Assembly (NCBI GenBank): GCA_025916675.1
Contig: CP098402.1
Coordinates: 1,979,205-2,043,204 of the forward strand
Source: Phycisphaera sp.
GTDB taxonomy: Bacteria; Planctomycetota; Phycisphaerae; Phycisphaerales; UBA1924
Reading direction: 5' to 3'
Length of the DNA stretch: 64,000 nt
In this document: positions 34,770 through 43,177 of the stretch, one piece after another
Layout of the letters: every line of letters starts with the position of its first letter
Position numbering within the stretch: the first letter of the stretch is position 1
Translations under genes and position numbers: made by a program
The notes under the pieces: model-generated
Told to the model about the DNA's origin: nothing
Databases searched by the model: none
What the model saw: only the letters and a program-made list of their open reading frames with translations

Positions 34770-36068
34770 CTAGCCCAGGGGCCGGAGGTGGGCCGCAACG
34801 GGGGTCCGATACGCCAGCACCGCCGGGGCCACCCCCGCCAGCGCCGCCAGCACGACGGCCGCCATACCGACCACCCCGAACGCCACCGGGGAAACCGCCG
34901 GCTCGACCACGAGCCCGAGTTGAGCCTTGAGCCCCCAAGACACCGCCAGCCCGCCGAGCACGCTCATCACCACACCAACCACCGCCCCGGCGGCTCCCAG
35001 CATTACCGCCTCGGCCAGCACCCACAGCACCAGCCGCCCCCGGCTGGCCCCCAGCACGCGGAACGTTGCAACCTCCCGCCGCCGCATCTGCCCCGCCGTG
35101 TACAGCGCCAGCATGATCGACACCGCCCCGGAGACCAGCACCACGAACGCCATCGCGATCAGCAGCCGATCCACCCGGCTCACGATCCGGAAGAGCGCAT
35201 CGATCTCGCTCGCGGGCGACGCCACCATCAGCGACGGATTCCGCCGCAAGTCGCTGGCTAGGTCGGCCACCGCCGCCGACGCCTGTCGCCCTTCACGAAC
35301 GACACCGCGCACGTACACACCGGTAACCAACCGATCCGCCGCCGACAGGTCGCCCTCGGTCACGCGGTCGGCCTCGCCCCCCGCTTGCCGATCCCGCTTA
35401 TCCTGCGCATGGATGACCCACCCCGACGCAAGATCGGCAAACACCACGCGATCGTGCGGCGTGCCGCTCAACTCCAGAACACCAACAATGGTGTAGCTGA
35501 ACCCGCCATGCACGAACCCACCGCCGGCAAGCCCGCACGTCAGGAACAGTTCATCTCCGATTCCGAGCCCGGTTTCCTGCGCCACGCGCGCTCCTAGGAC
35601 CGCCTCGAATCGGCCCTCGATCGCCCGCCCGTTCGCAACACTCCAGCGACCGTCCTCGCCATCGCGTTCGGGGTCGTACCCCGCATCGGGGCTGAATTGC
35701 TCAAAGAACCTCGGCTCGACGGCCGTCACCGGATAGTCCTCGAACGAGTCCCCCTGCTGGATCGGCAGCGCGTACGCCACCCGCGGGTCGCGTTGCAACT
35801 GCTGCACCTGCAACCACGTCATCGCCCGGCTGGGCGTGCCCGCGTGGAACACCGAGTTGAGCACGCTCACGAGCGCCGAGGGCTCGGCCGACACCACCAG
35901 GTGCATGTTGCCCGCGCCGCGCTCGAGCGTCTCCCGCGTCGCGTTGCGCATGCTCAAGATCGTGAGCAGCAGGCCTACCGCGATCGCCACGGTGATCGTC
36001 GTCGTCACCGTCTGGAACCGCCGCGCCAGCAGCGACCGCAGCACCACCCGAGTCCCGCTGAGCGCCAT
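34770..36068 (-). CDS. ABC transporter permease, LolC/MacB (FtsX) type
   Basis: A 432-residue permease with the FtsX layout: an N-terminal helix ('VTTTITVAIAVGLLLTILSM'), a large periplasmic MacB_PCD-like domain, and three C-terminal helices ('LIAMAFVVLVSGAVSIMLALYT', 'LVLWVLAEAVMLGAAGAVVGVVMSVLGGL', 'VVGMAAVVLAALAGVAPAVLA'). The 'REVATFRVLGASRGRLVLWVLAEA' coupling helix is clear. Such proteins move lipoproteins, peptides or drugs by mechanotransmission rather than direct transport. Its ATG overlaps the stop of the ATPase gene (TGATG). Confidence 0.92.
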   Translation of the reverse strand: MALSGTRVVLRSLLARRFQTVTTTITVAIAVGLLLTILSMRNATRETLERGAGNMHLVVSAEPSALVSVLNSVFHAGTPSRAMTWLQVQQLQRDPRVAYALPIQQGDSFEDYPVTAVEPRFFEQFSPDAGYDPERDGEDGRWSVANGRAIEGRFEAVLGARVAQETGLGIGDELFLTCGLAGGGFVHGGFSYTIVGVLELSGTPHDRVVFADLASGWVIHAQDKRDRQAGGEADRVTEGDLSAADRLVTGVYVRGVVREGRQASAAVADLASDLRRNPSLMVASPASEIDALFRIVSRVDRLLIAMAFVVLVSGAVSIMLALYTAGQMRRREVATFRVLGASRGRLVLWVLAEAVMLGAAGAVVGVVMSVLGGLAVSWGLKAQLGLVVEPAVSPVAFGVVGMAAVVLAALAGVAPAVLAYRTPVAAHLRPLG

Positions 36069-36757
36069 CAGCCACGCTCCACGATCGCAGGTTCCGCCAG
36101 CGTTTCCAGATCCTCAACCCGCTCGAAGTGCTTAGAGGCCGCCGGATCATGGCTCACGCACAGCAGCGCTGCCCCGGCCTCGACGCACGCGCCCTTGATG
36201 AGTTCGATCGCCACGTCGGCGTTCTCGGGGTCCAGGCTCGCCGTTGGCTCGTCAGCCAATACGAGCGCGGGTTTGGCAGCAACCGCTCGCGCGACGGCCA
36301 CCCGTTGCTGCTGCCCCACGCTCAACTCTTCAGGCCGCGCATCCATACGCTCGATGCCCAATCGCTCCAGCAACATCCTCGCCCGCCCGTTATGCTCACT
36401 GCGCGGGATCTCCGAGAACATCATCCCCGCCAGCACGTTCTCCATCGCGCTGAAGCCGTGCAGCAGATTGAACGTCTGGAACACCAACCCAAGGTGCCGC
36501 CCCCGAAAACGATCCCTCGCGCCCCCACGCAGCGCGTGCAAGTCCTGCCCGGCGATCTCAACCCGCCCCAGCGTCGGCTCGAGCAGCCCCGCAACAAGCC
36601 CCAGCAGCGTCGTCTTGCCGCTACCCGAATGCCCCCGCAGCAGTGCCACCTCGCCGCGAGCTAGCTCGAAGTGACCAACGCGAACGACCGGCGGGGCGTC
36701 CACCGCCCCCCGGTCGTAGCGAAAGCTCAAATCTTCAATACGCAACGCTACGGCCAT
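36068..36757 (-). CDS. ABC transporter ATP-binding protein, LolD/MacB type
   Basis: A 229-residue ATPase with Walker A 'GHSGSGKTT', 'QTFNLLHGFSAMENV' Q-loop region, signature 'LSVGQQQRVAVARA', Walker B 'ALVLADEPTASLDPEN' and H-loop 'SHDPA'. The wording matches the LolD/MacB/FtsE class. ATG at 36757 is chosen; the frame continues 18 codons upstream without a ribosome site. First gene of the five-gene operon that runs to the RND pump. The C-terminus overlaps the permease start by one base. Confidence 0.93.
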   Translation of the reverse strand: MAVALRIEDLSFRYDRGAVDAPPVVRVGHFELARGEVALLRGHSGSGKTTLLGLVAGLLEPTLGRVEIAGQDLHALRGGARDRFRGRHLGLVFQTFNLLHGFSAMENVLAGMMFSEIPRSEHNGRARMLLERLGIERMDARPEELSVGQQQRVAVARAVAAKPALVLADEPTASLDPENADVAIELIKGACVEAGAALLCVSHDPAASKHFERVEDLETLAEPAIVERG

Positions 36758-36782
36758 GGGCCAAGCGTACGCACCAACCAAA

Positions 36783-38969
36783 TTACTCGACCCGGAACTC
36801 GACGTCGTCAAGGCCGATCCGCCCCTGCGACGATCCCGAGCCCGGCCCGAACTCGAAGCGCACCTGCTCGACGTCGCTCAGGTCCAGGCTCGTGCCATCA
36901 CGCAGGAAGTCCCCAAGGTTGATCGTGATGGTCTCGAACTCGTTCGACCACCCCGCTCCCGTGCCGGTACCCGTGCGCTGGTAGGGCTCCTCGACACCGC
37001 CGCCGTACGCGCCGATATTGATCGAGCTACTGCCGCCCGAGCCGTCCACCAGCGTCACGGTGAAGTCCAGATCACCAAGCTGGGCGGCCGTTTCGGGAGC
37101 GCGGCTGATCTGGCACGCCCGGAAGCTCAGTGACACGAACCCGCTCACGTCACGATGGATCGGAAGGAGGTTGTACACGAACGAGGCCGGCGAACCGTTC
37201 CAAGCGAACGTCACGCCGTTGGTGTTGTCGGGCGAACCGGGTCGCGCGCGGCTCATGCCGTTCATCGGTTGCGAGGGAACCCACGTATACGAGCTGTCAA
37301 GGTCTCGCATCAGGCCCTCGAACACGCCCGACACCCCCACCGAGATCGACGCGCCGCTGCTGGCCAGCGTCGTCGAGCTCTGGCTCTGGAAATCATCGAC
37401 CACGAAATCAGCACCGCCACGCGCGGGGCGATACTCGTTGTCCACGACCGTCGAGTCTGAGATTGCCGGATAATCCAGGCTCTCCCACTGCCGCTCCAGC
37501 ACGTCGCGGGCCGGCTCGTTGCCGCGCACGTAGTGCTGGATCAACGCCAACCAATCAATGAGCGCCACGCGCTGCACCTCGGGCCGGCCGATCTCCGTGC
37601 CCGGAGGCCCGCTGAAATCGTTGAACCCGCAGCAGTTGAAATCGTTGTGGTCGGCGCCCTGGATGTACGTCACCTGCTTGTCGCCCGTGCCGCGCTCATA
37701 GATTGCGAACGGCTTGCTGCCACCCGCCACGCTGCCGCGCACGTCGCCGTCAGACGAGCCGTAGACCAGGTGGAAATTGGAATCACCCGGCAACGCACGG
37801 ATGCCGAAGTCGGTCGGCGCGATGCTCGATACCACAAGGATGTCGTCCAGCGAATAGTTCACCGGGGTGTAGCTGCCCGTCACGATGCGGTCGTACGCCC
37901 GGGCCACGCCTTCGCCGCCGCGGCTGTGGCCGATCCACACGGTACGGCTCTGATCGAGCCGCCCGTTCAACGCGCCACCAGCAATGGTCGCGAGGTTCCC
38001 GAAGAAGTAGTCGGTGTGCCGCAGCGTGGTGTCGCTGGCCGTCTCGATGCCCGGGCCGGTGTTGTTCTCGTGGCTCATCACCACCCAGCCGTGGCTGGCG
38101 AAGTGATCGTGCATGTAGTCGTACCACACATACTGCTGCCCGTTGCCGTGGCTGATGATCACCACCGGCACGTCGCTCCGGCTGGCGATGTCGCTGGGAT
38201 AGGTCAACCGCTGCTGATCACGCGTACTGGGGATGCCTGGGAACGTGGCGGTGTACGTCGACACACGCGTGCGAGCCACCGGGCCAAGGGTCGTGAGGTC
38301 CTTGAAGAGCCAGAAGCCGACGCTCTCGAGCCCGTCGATGAGGTCGCCCGCCCCAAGCTCACCATCGCCATCGACATCGATCACGACATCGTACGGCACG
38401 CCGATACTCTCACCTGCGTCGGCGTTCAAGAAGGCAGTGCCACCCATCGCCGCGATGTTGTCGGCTGTCGATCCACCGCCGCTAAAGCTCGCCGGCTGCG
38501 GCAGCCCGCGAGCGTCCACCAGGGTTGGATCGGCGTCCCACTCCGCGGCTGACTTGTCGGCCACCAGGTACACGTCAACCGGCCCACCGGGCACGCTCGC
38601 CTGGGCGGGGTCGATCGCGACGGAGATGACCTCGCCCGTGCTGAACGTCCGCACGTAATCCGCGTGCGGGAACCCGCCGAGTTCCACCGCGGCGAGTTGG
38701 AGGCTCACGATGTCGCCCGAGGGGCACCCCATCACGAACTGGTTCTGGAACTCGAGGAAATCGAAGATATCCAGCCGGCCGTTGCCGTCGAAGTCCGCCC
38801 TCAGATCTCCAGCGGAGAACAGGTTCTGGAATTCGAGAAAGTCAAAGACCGTCAGCGAGCCGTCACCGTCGAGGTCGGCCGGGCAATCGGCCTGGGCGTA
38901 CGCCGCCGATCCAAAAGCCAACCCAGCCGCGACGGCCAGCATCGCGCCGGTTCGTGTCGTGTTCCGCAT
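36783..38969 (-). CDS. Secreted alpha/beta hydrolase with N-terminal GC-type dockerin (copy B)
   Basis: A ~728-residue exported hydrolase. Signal peptide to ~'AAYAQA' (26), then the dockerin directly after it at ~28-82, the reverse of the usual C-terminal position. The alpha/beta hydrolase core (~230-500) has an oxyanion motif 'VIISHGNGQQY', nucleophile Ser in 'WIGHSRGGEGVAR' (~349) and catalytic His in 'IQGADHNDFNCCGFNDF' (~441), with a Cys pair beside it. The last ~150 residues form a beta-sandwich ending 'GRIGLDDVEFRV'. ATG at 38969 fits GAGGAG spacing; ATG at 38972 is one codon earlier. An esterase-like role on an extracellular substrate is inferred. It lies downstream of its paralog on the same strand. 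Confidence 0.88.
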   Translation of the reverse strand: MRNTTRTGAMLAVAAGLAFGSAAYAQADCPADLDGDGSLTVFDFLEFQNLFSAGDLRADFDGNGRLDIFDFLEFQNQFVMGCPSGDIVSLQLAAVELGGFPHADYVRTFSTGEVISVAIDPAQASVPGGPVDVYLVADKSAAEWDADPTLVDARGLPQPASFSGGGSTADNIAAMGGTAFLNADAGESIGVPYDVVIDVDGDGELGAGDLIDGLESVGFWLFKDLTTLGPVARTRVSTYTATFPGIPSTRDQQRLTYPSDIASRSDVPVVIISHGNGQQYVWYDYMHDHFASHGWVVMSHENNTGPGIETASDTTLRHTDYFFGNLATIAGGALNGRLDQSRTVWIGHSRGGEGVARAYDRIVTGSYTPVNYSLDDILVVSSIAPTDFGIRALPGDSNFHLVYGSSDGDVRGSVAGGSKPFAIYERGTGDKQVTYIQGADHNDFNCCGFNDFSGPPGTEIGRPEVQRVALIDWLALIQHYVRGNEPARDVLERQWESLDYPAISDSTVVDNEYRPARGGADFVVDDFQSQSSTTLASSGASISVGVSGVFEGLMRDLDSSYTWVPSQPMNGMSRARPGSPDNTNGVTFAWNGSPASFVYNLLPIHRDVSGFVSLSFRACQISRAPETAAQLGDLDFTVTLVDGSGGSSSINIGAYGGGVEEPYQRTGTGTGAGWSNEFETITINLGDFLRDGTSLDLSDVEQVRFEFGPGSGSSQGRIGLDDVEFRVE

Positions 38970-39028
38970 CATCTGCTCCTCTGCTCCCCCGAGCTCGCGT
39001 GTGTGTTTCTCTCGTGGTTGTGCGCGGC

Positions 39029-41194
39029 TTAGGGCAGCAGCCGCACGTCGTCCAAACCGATGCGCCCCTCGTCCGAGCCATGGCTCGGACCGAAGCGCAA
39101 CCGGACAGTCTCGATATCGCCAAGGTCCAGGGCGCTGCCATCGCGGGTGAAGTCGATCAGCCGCAGCCGGATGGTCTCGAACTCGTTCTGCCAGCCCGCC
39201 CCCGAGCCGTAGCTCGTGCGTTGGTACGGATCTCGCACGAGCGTCGCGTACGTCCCGGTCGACACCGCGCTGGCGTTGCCGTCGCCGTCGACCAGTTCGA
39301 TCGTAAAGAAGAGCCCGGCCATGGACGCCGTCGTGAGCGGATGCCGCGTCGATTGGGCGACGCGCATGCTAATGGAGCCATAACCGGTCAGGTCACGCTG
39401 CCCGGCGGGCAAGCCAAACTCGTACGCCCCATCAGCATTATCCCATTGGAACACCACGCCGGCCGAATCATCGCTGGCGCTCGCGCTGGCGCGCGTCATG
39501 CCGTTCATCGGGTCGGTGCCGCTGGTCGAGAACGCCGAGTCGTTGTCTTCGAGCCGCCCCTCGGTCAGGCTCGCCACGTCGAAGCCCACGGTCGCGCCGC
39601 TGCTGGCCGCCGTCGTCGAGGGTGCGCTCTGGTAGTCATCGATCACGTATCCCGCGGCCGGGCCGGGGTTCTGCTCGCGGATGATGGTCGAGCTCTGGGC
39701 GATGCTGGGCGACTGGAGCGACCGCTGGTGGCGCCAGACGAACTCGTCAGCCCACATGTTGTCCTTCAGGTATCGCTCGGCCAGCGCGAGCCACGCCGCA
39801 TTGGCGATGCGCTGGCCCTCGGGCCGGCCGATCGCCGTGCCGGGAGGCCCGGTGAAGTCGTTGAACCCGCAGCAGTTGAAGTCGTTGTGGTCGGCGCCAT
39901 GCACGTAGGTCACCTGCTTCGATCCCGTGCCACGCTCGTAGAGCTGGTAGCTCTGGCGGTCGTCGCGGTGCGGGCAACCGCACACGTCGCCGTCGGCCGC
40001 GCCGAACAGCAGGTGGTAGTTCTGATCGTGAATCTGGCTGAGCGTCGCGCGCCACACCGTCGGCGCGATGCTGCTTGTGACCTTGAAGTCGCTCAGCCCG
40101 TAGCTCTGCGGCACGTACACGCCGTCGACGATCTTGCTCGTGGCGCGCACCACGCCCTCGCCGCCGCGGCTGTGGCCGATCCACATGATGCGCGACGTGT
40201 CGATCCGGCCGGCCAGTTCGGGCGCAAACGAGGCGTATCCACTGATGAACGCGTCGGCGTGCCGCAGCATGCTGTCGCTGGCAGCCTCGATGCCGGGGAT
40301 CGTGTCGTTCTGGTGGCTCATGACCACGTAGCCGTGGCTGGCCAGGTGCTGCTGCACGTAGTCGTACCAGCGGTAGTCGTGCCCGTTGCCGTGCGCGATG
40401 ATCACCAGCGGCATGTCCGTCAGGCTCGGATCATCGGGGTACACCAGCAGCTCACGCACGCGGTGCGACGGCAGGCCGGGCCAGCTCACGGCGTAGTCGA
40501 GCGGGTCGGCGCGATCGTATGGGCCAAGGCGGGTGAGGTCCTTGGCGTACCACATGCCCGTGGCGTCGCCGAGGCCGTCGACCAGATCGCCCTCGGACAT
40601 CATCCCATCGCGATCGGCGTCGATCACGATGTCGTAGCCCGCGGCCACGCGGGGATCGGTCTCGGCCGGTGAGAGCAACGCGGTCGCGTTCAGCGAGAAC
40701 ACGTTGGCCGACAGAGAACCGCCGGGGAAGGTCACGGACTGCTCCCCGGTCGACCGGGCATCAACGAGCATGGGGTCGGCATCCCACTCCGCCTCGGTGC
40801 GCGCCGGCACGACGTAGACGTCCACGGGAACACCCATCAGGCCGGGATGCTTCGTTGGATCCAACGCGACGGCGGCGGTCTGGCCGAACACGAACGTGTC
40901 GACGATCTCGATATGCGGGAACGCGGCCAGCGAACGGCCGGCCAGGTCGAGGCCGGTGATATCGGCCGGGCACCCCGCGTCGAAGGCGTTCTGGAACGCC
41001 AGGAAGTCGAAGATGGTCAGGTCGCCGTCGCCGTCGAAGTCGGCCAGCGGATCGCCCGAGCTGAACAGGTTCTGGAACTCGAGGAAGTCGAAGATGGTCA
41101 GGTCACCATCGCCGTCGAGGTCAGCCGGGCAGGCCTGGGCGGTGACAGTGAGACCAACGACGGACAGCAGGGCAGCAAGCACGGTTCTACGCAT
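39029..41194 (-). CDS. Secreted alpha/beta hydrolase with N-terminal GC-type dockerin (copy A)
   Basis: A 721-residue paralog of the previous entry, the same in order: signal peptide (~1-20), dockerin ~22-76 with two 'DGDGDLTIFDFLxFQN' repeats, hydrolase core with 'VIIAHGNGHDYRWYDY', nucleophile Ser in 'WIGHSRGGEGVVR' (~341) and His in 'VHGADHNDFNCCGFNDF', and a C-terminal beta-sandwich ending 'GRIGLDDVRLL'. A 'CGCPHRDD' segment in the core is not found in copy B. The pair arose by tandem duplication, about 60 bases apart. Downstream of its start codon, codon use is as in the neighbours. Confidence 0.88.
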   Translation of the reverse strand: MRRTVLAALLSVVGLTVTAQACPADLDGDGDLTIFDFLEFQNLFSSGDPLADFDGDGDLTIFDFLAFQNAFDAGCPADITGLDLAGRSLAAFPHIEIVDTFVFGQTAAVALDPTKHPGLMGVPVDVYVVPARTEAEWDADPMLVDARSTGEQSVTFPGGSLSANVFSLNATALLSPAETDPRVAAGYDIVIDADRDGMMSEGDLVDGLGDATGMWYAKDLTRLGPYDRADPLDYAVSWPGLPSHRVRELLVYPDDPSLTDMPLVIIAHGNGHDYRWYDYVQQHLASHGYVVMSHQNDTIPGIEAASDSMLRHADAFISGYASFAPELAGRIDTSRIMWIGHSRGGEGVVRATSKIVDGVYVPQSYGLSDFKVTSSIAPTVWRATLSQIHDQNYHLLFGAADGDVCGCPHRDDRQSYQLYERGTGSKQVTYVHGADHNDFNCCGFNDFTGPPGTAIGRPEGQRIANAAWLALAERYLKDNMWADEFVWRHQRSLQSPSIAQSSTIIREQNPGPAAGYVIDDYQSAPSTTAASSGATVGFDVASLTEGRLEDNDSAFSTSGTDPMNGMTRASASASDDSAGVVFQWDNADGAYEFGLPAGQRDLTGYGSISMRVAQSTRHPLTTASMAGLFFTIELVDGDGNASAVSTGTYATLVRDPYQRTSYGSGAGWQNEFETIRLRLIDFTRDGSALDLGDIETVRLRFGPSHGSDEGRIGLDDVRLLP

Positions 41195-41332
41195 CGGAGG
41201 ATTCCCCTACACGAGGCGGCATGTGGAAGAAGGCCGCCCCAGATGCACAGATTACAGCACTCGGGGGCCGACCGCGACGGAAAATGGTGAAAAAGTGGCC
41301 CACAACCGCCATATTGCGGCGCGCGAGCAGCG

Positions 41333-42511
41333 TCAGGCCCGTTCCAGAGCCCCCACACGCCCAAGGGCGAACGAGGCAGCCAGCGGATCGGCGTCCGAGC
41401 CGTCGAGCATGGCGGCAACAGCACCCGCGGCTGTCCGATAAGCCAGCGACATCCCGTGGCCCGTAAACCCGCCGCAGTACCAGACCGAGTCGTCCTCGCT
41501 CACCGGGCCGACCAGGGGCATGCCGTCGGGCGAGAAGCCCATCGTGCCCGCCCACCGCGCCACAACTTTGATCGGGCGATCGAGCAGCATGCGCGCGAAG
41601 CTCTCGATGGCCTCCTGCACCGGCGGGGTCGATTGGTCGTCGAGGGTCTGCTCGTTTTGCGTGAAGCGATTCCGGCAGCCGCCCACGACGATCGTGCCGT
41701 CGGGCGTCTGGCGGATGTACTCGTGCCCGCGATTGGCGTAATAGGCGTAGTCCAGGCGCGCGCCCTCGGCGGTCAGGGCGAGCATCTGCCCGCGGTTGGG
41801 CCTCACAATCGGCGCGAGATTCGGCAGCAGCGAGCCGGCGTACGCGTTGGTACACACCAGCACACGCCGGGCGTGCACGGTCGCGCCGGCGGTCCGCACG
41901 ACACAATGGCCATCGTGCGTGCTCGCGGGCTCGATGGCGTGGGTTTCCTGCCCGGCGAGAACCGCCGTGCCGAGCTTGCTCGCGAGCAGACCCACGAGTT
42001 CGGCAGGGTTGACCGTCGCGTCCCCGGGATTCACCAGCCCGGTGATGGGCAGACCGCTGGCCCAAGCGCTGTCCGTGCCCGATTCACTCAACAGCACGCC
42101 GAAACCGTCGGCTTGCAGGAGCGACGCCGATTCGATGAGCTCGTCGGCCTCGTTCTGGTCGAGAGCGAGCAAACAACTCGGAGTGTGCTTGTAAGACGGC
42201 AGCTCCGAGATGCCCTCGGACTGGAGCCCGCGGAGGTTTTCCTCGCTCCAGCGCCAGACGTGCTGGGCGGTCTCAATCCCCAGCGTGTCGCGTGCTGAGC
42301 GGTAGTTCTCGGCGAGCCCACGCATGAGGTAGCCGGCGTTGCGGGAGCTCGCGCCCGAGCCGGGCGCGTGGCGTTCGAGCACGACGACAGAAAGGCCGCG
42401 GCGGATCAGGTGGAGCGCCGCGGACAGGCCGCAGACACCCGCACCGACCACGGCGGCGTCGACGTCGATGGTCTGGGGTTTGGAGGATCTCTGCCAGTAG
42501 GGAACGGTCAT
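41333..42511 (-). CDS. FAD-dependent oxidoreductase, glycine/D-amino acid oxidase (DAO) family
   Basis: A 392-residue flavoenzyme. The N-terminal dinucleotide site reads 'DAAVVGAGVCGLSAALHLIRRGLSVVVLE' and is followed by 'GSGASSRNAGYLM', the FAD-contacting stretch of the DAO fold. 'IVRPNRGQMLAL' and the C-terminal 'RWAGTMGFSPDGMPLVGP...FTGHGMSLAYRTA' complete the family pattern. It probably oxidises an amine or amino acid and forms H2O2. The closest named relatives (PuuB/GcvT-linked oxidases) cannot be told apart by eye. It is not obviously in an operon with its neighbours. Confidence 0.9.
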   Translation of the reverse strand: MTVPYWQRSSKPQTIDVDAAVVGAGVCGLSAALHLIRRGLSVVVLERHAPGSGASSRNAGYLMRGLAENYRSARDTLGIETAQHVWRWSEENLRGLQSEGISELPSYKHTPSCLLALDQNEADELIESASLLQADGFGVLLSESGTDSAWASGLPITGLVNPGDATVNPAELVGLLASKLGTAVLAGQETHAIEPASTHDGHCVVRTAGATVHARRVLVCTNAYAGSLLPNLAPIVRPNRGQMLALTAEGARLDYAYYANRGHEYIRQTPDGTIVVGGCRNRFTQNEQTLDDQSTPPVQEAIESFARMLLDRPIKVVARWAGTMGFSPDGMPLVGPVSEDDSVWYCGGFTGHGMSLAYRTAAGAVAAMLDGSDADPLAASFALGRVGALERA

Positions 42512-42534
42512 CTGGCGTCAGCCAGCGGCGGCCC

Positions 42535-42735
42535 TCAGGCGGCGGCGAGGCCGGTGGCACGCGAGGCACGCAGCAGACGGCGGCCGGCGTAGGCCAGCAA
42601 GCCAATGCCCAGAGCCACCACAAGGACGGCGGGCACCGAGATCGACAGGCCACCGGCATGGACGGCCATGCAGTCGGCGCAGAAGCCGGCGTGGGCGTGC
42701 GAGGCGTGGCAACCGTGGGTCGAGCAAACGTGCAT
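42535..42735 (-). CDS. Small Cys/His-rich protein with C-terminal membrane helix
   Basis: A 66-residue protein with GGAG seven bases before the ATG. The first 26 residues hold four Cys (4, 9, 19, 22) and six His (2, 7, 10, 13, 15, 26) in a CxxH...CxxC arrangement that suggests a B-box-like zinc site or a metal-binding patch. A single helix ('SISVPAVLVVALGIGLLAYAG') and a basic end follow. It has its own promoter with an overlapping dyad at 42788-42824. The function is not known; metal sensing or delivery is a guess from composition. Confidence 0.72.
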   Translation of the reverse strand: MHVCSTHGCHASHAHAGFCADCMAVHAGGLSISVPAVLVVALGIGLLAYAGRRLLRASRATGLAAA

Positions 42736-42787
42736 GTGCGTCTCCGAGTGTGGTGCTCCAGCAAGCGATGCCGGGGGCGATAAGCAG

Positions 42788-42824
42788 AGTGTACCTCATC
42801 GAGAATCGAGTTTCAAGACTCGAT
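42788..42824 (-). promoter_or_regulatory. Sigma-70-like promoter with overlapping inverted-repeat operator
   Basis: On the minus strand TTGAAA and TACACT are separated by 17 bases, close to the consensus promoter. The -35 box lies within a perfect dyad, ATCGAGT-N6-ACTCGAT (42805-42824), a position expected for a repressor. The promoter points at the Cys/His-rich gene, whose start is 53 bases from the -10 element. Confidence 0.65.
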
Positions 42825-42882
42825 AAGGAGAGAATCGGCCAGATGCGGCTCGGACCTGAACCGCGTGCATCACAATGGCATC

Positions 42883-42921
42883 AAAACGACACCGCGGCGG
42901 GCTGTGTGGCCCGCCGCGGTG
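42883..42921 (-). terminator. Strong intrinsic terminator after rpmG
   Basis: A perfect 13-bp stem (42890-42902 with 42909-42921) with a six-base loop, followed on the minus strand by TCGTTTTG. It ends the tuf-rpmG transcript. Confidence 0.85.
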
Positions 42922-42958
42922 GATTGGTTCGAGATGTCGCCCTGTGGGCTTGGGGGCC

Positions 42959-43141
42959 TTACTTGCGCTTGATCTTGTGGATCGTGTGCTTGCGCAGGCG
43001 GGGGCAGTACTTGTTGATGCCCTCTTTCATGCCCTCGGGCAGCCCACCACGAACGTTGACCGAGGTGCGGTAGTTGAGGTCGCCGGTCTCGCTGCACTGG
43101 AGCCAGACGTATTCGCGGGCAGCGCCCTTTTTCTTAGCCAT
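42959..43141 (-). CDS. rpmG: 50S ribosomal protein L33
   Basis: A 60-residue, basic protein of the large subunit E-site region. 'AREYVWLQCSETGDLNYRTSVN' and 'LRKHTIHKIKRK' match L33; the zinc-type CxxC pairs are reduced to two single Cys ('LQCSE', 'KYCPR'), so this is a C-minus or degenerate form. It follows tuf by 36 bases, an order common in bacteria. Confidence 0.93.
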   Translation of the reverse strand: MAKKKGAAREYVWLQCSETGDLNYRTSVNVRGGLPEGMKEGINKYCPRLRKHTIHKIKRK

Positions 43142-43177
43142 GGGTCACGTCCTCTTTGGGCGTACAGGAAAAGGTGC

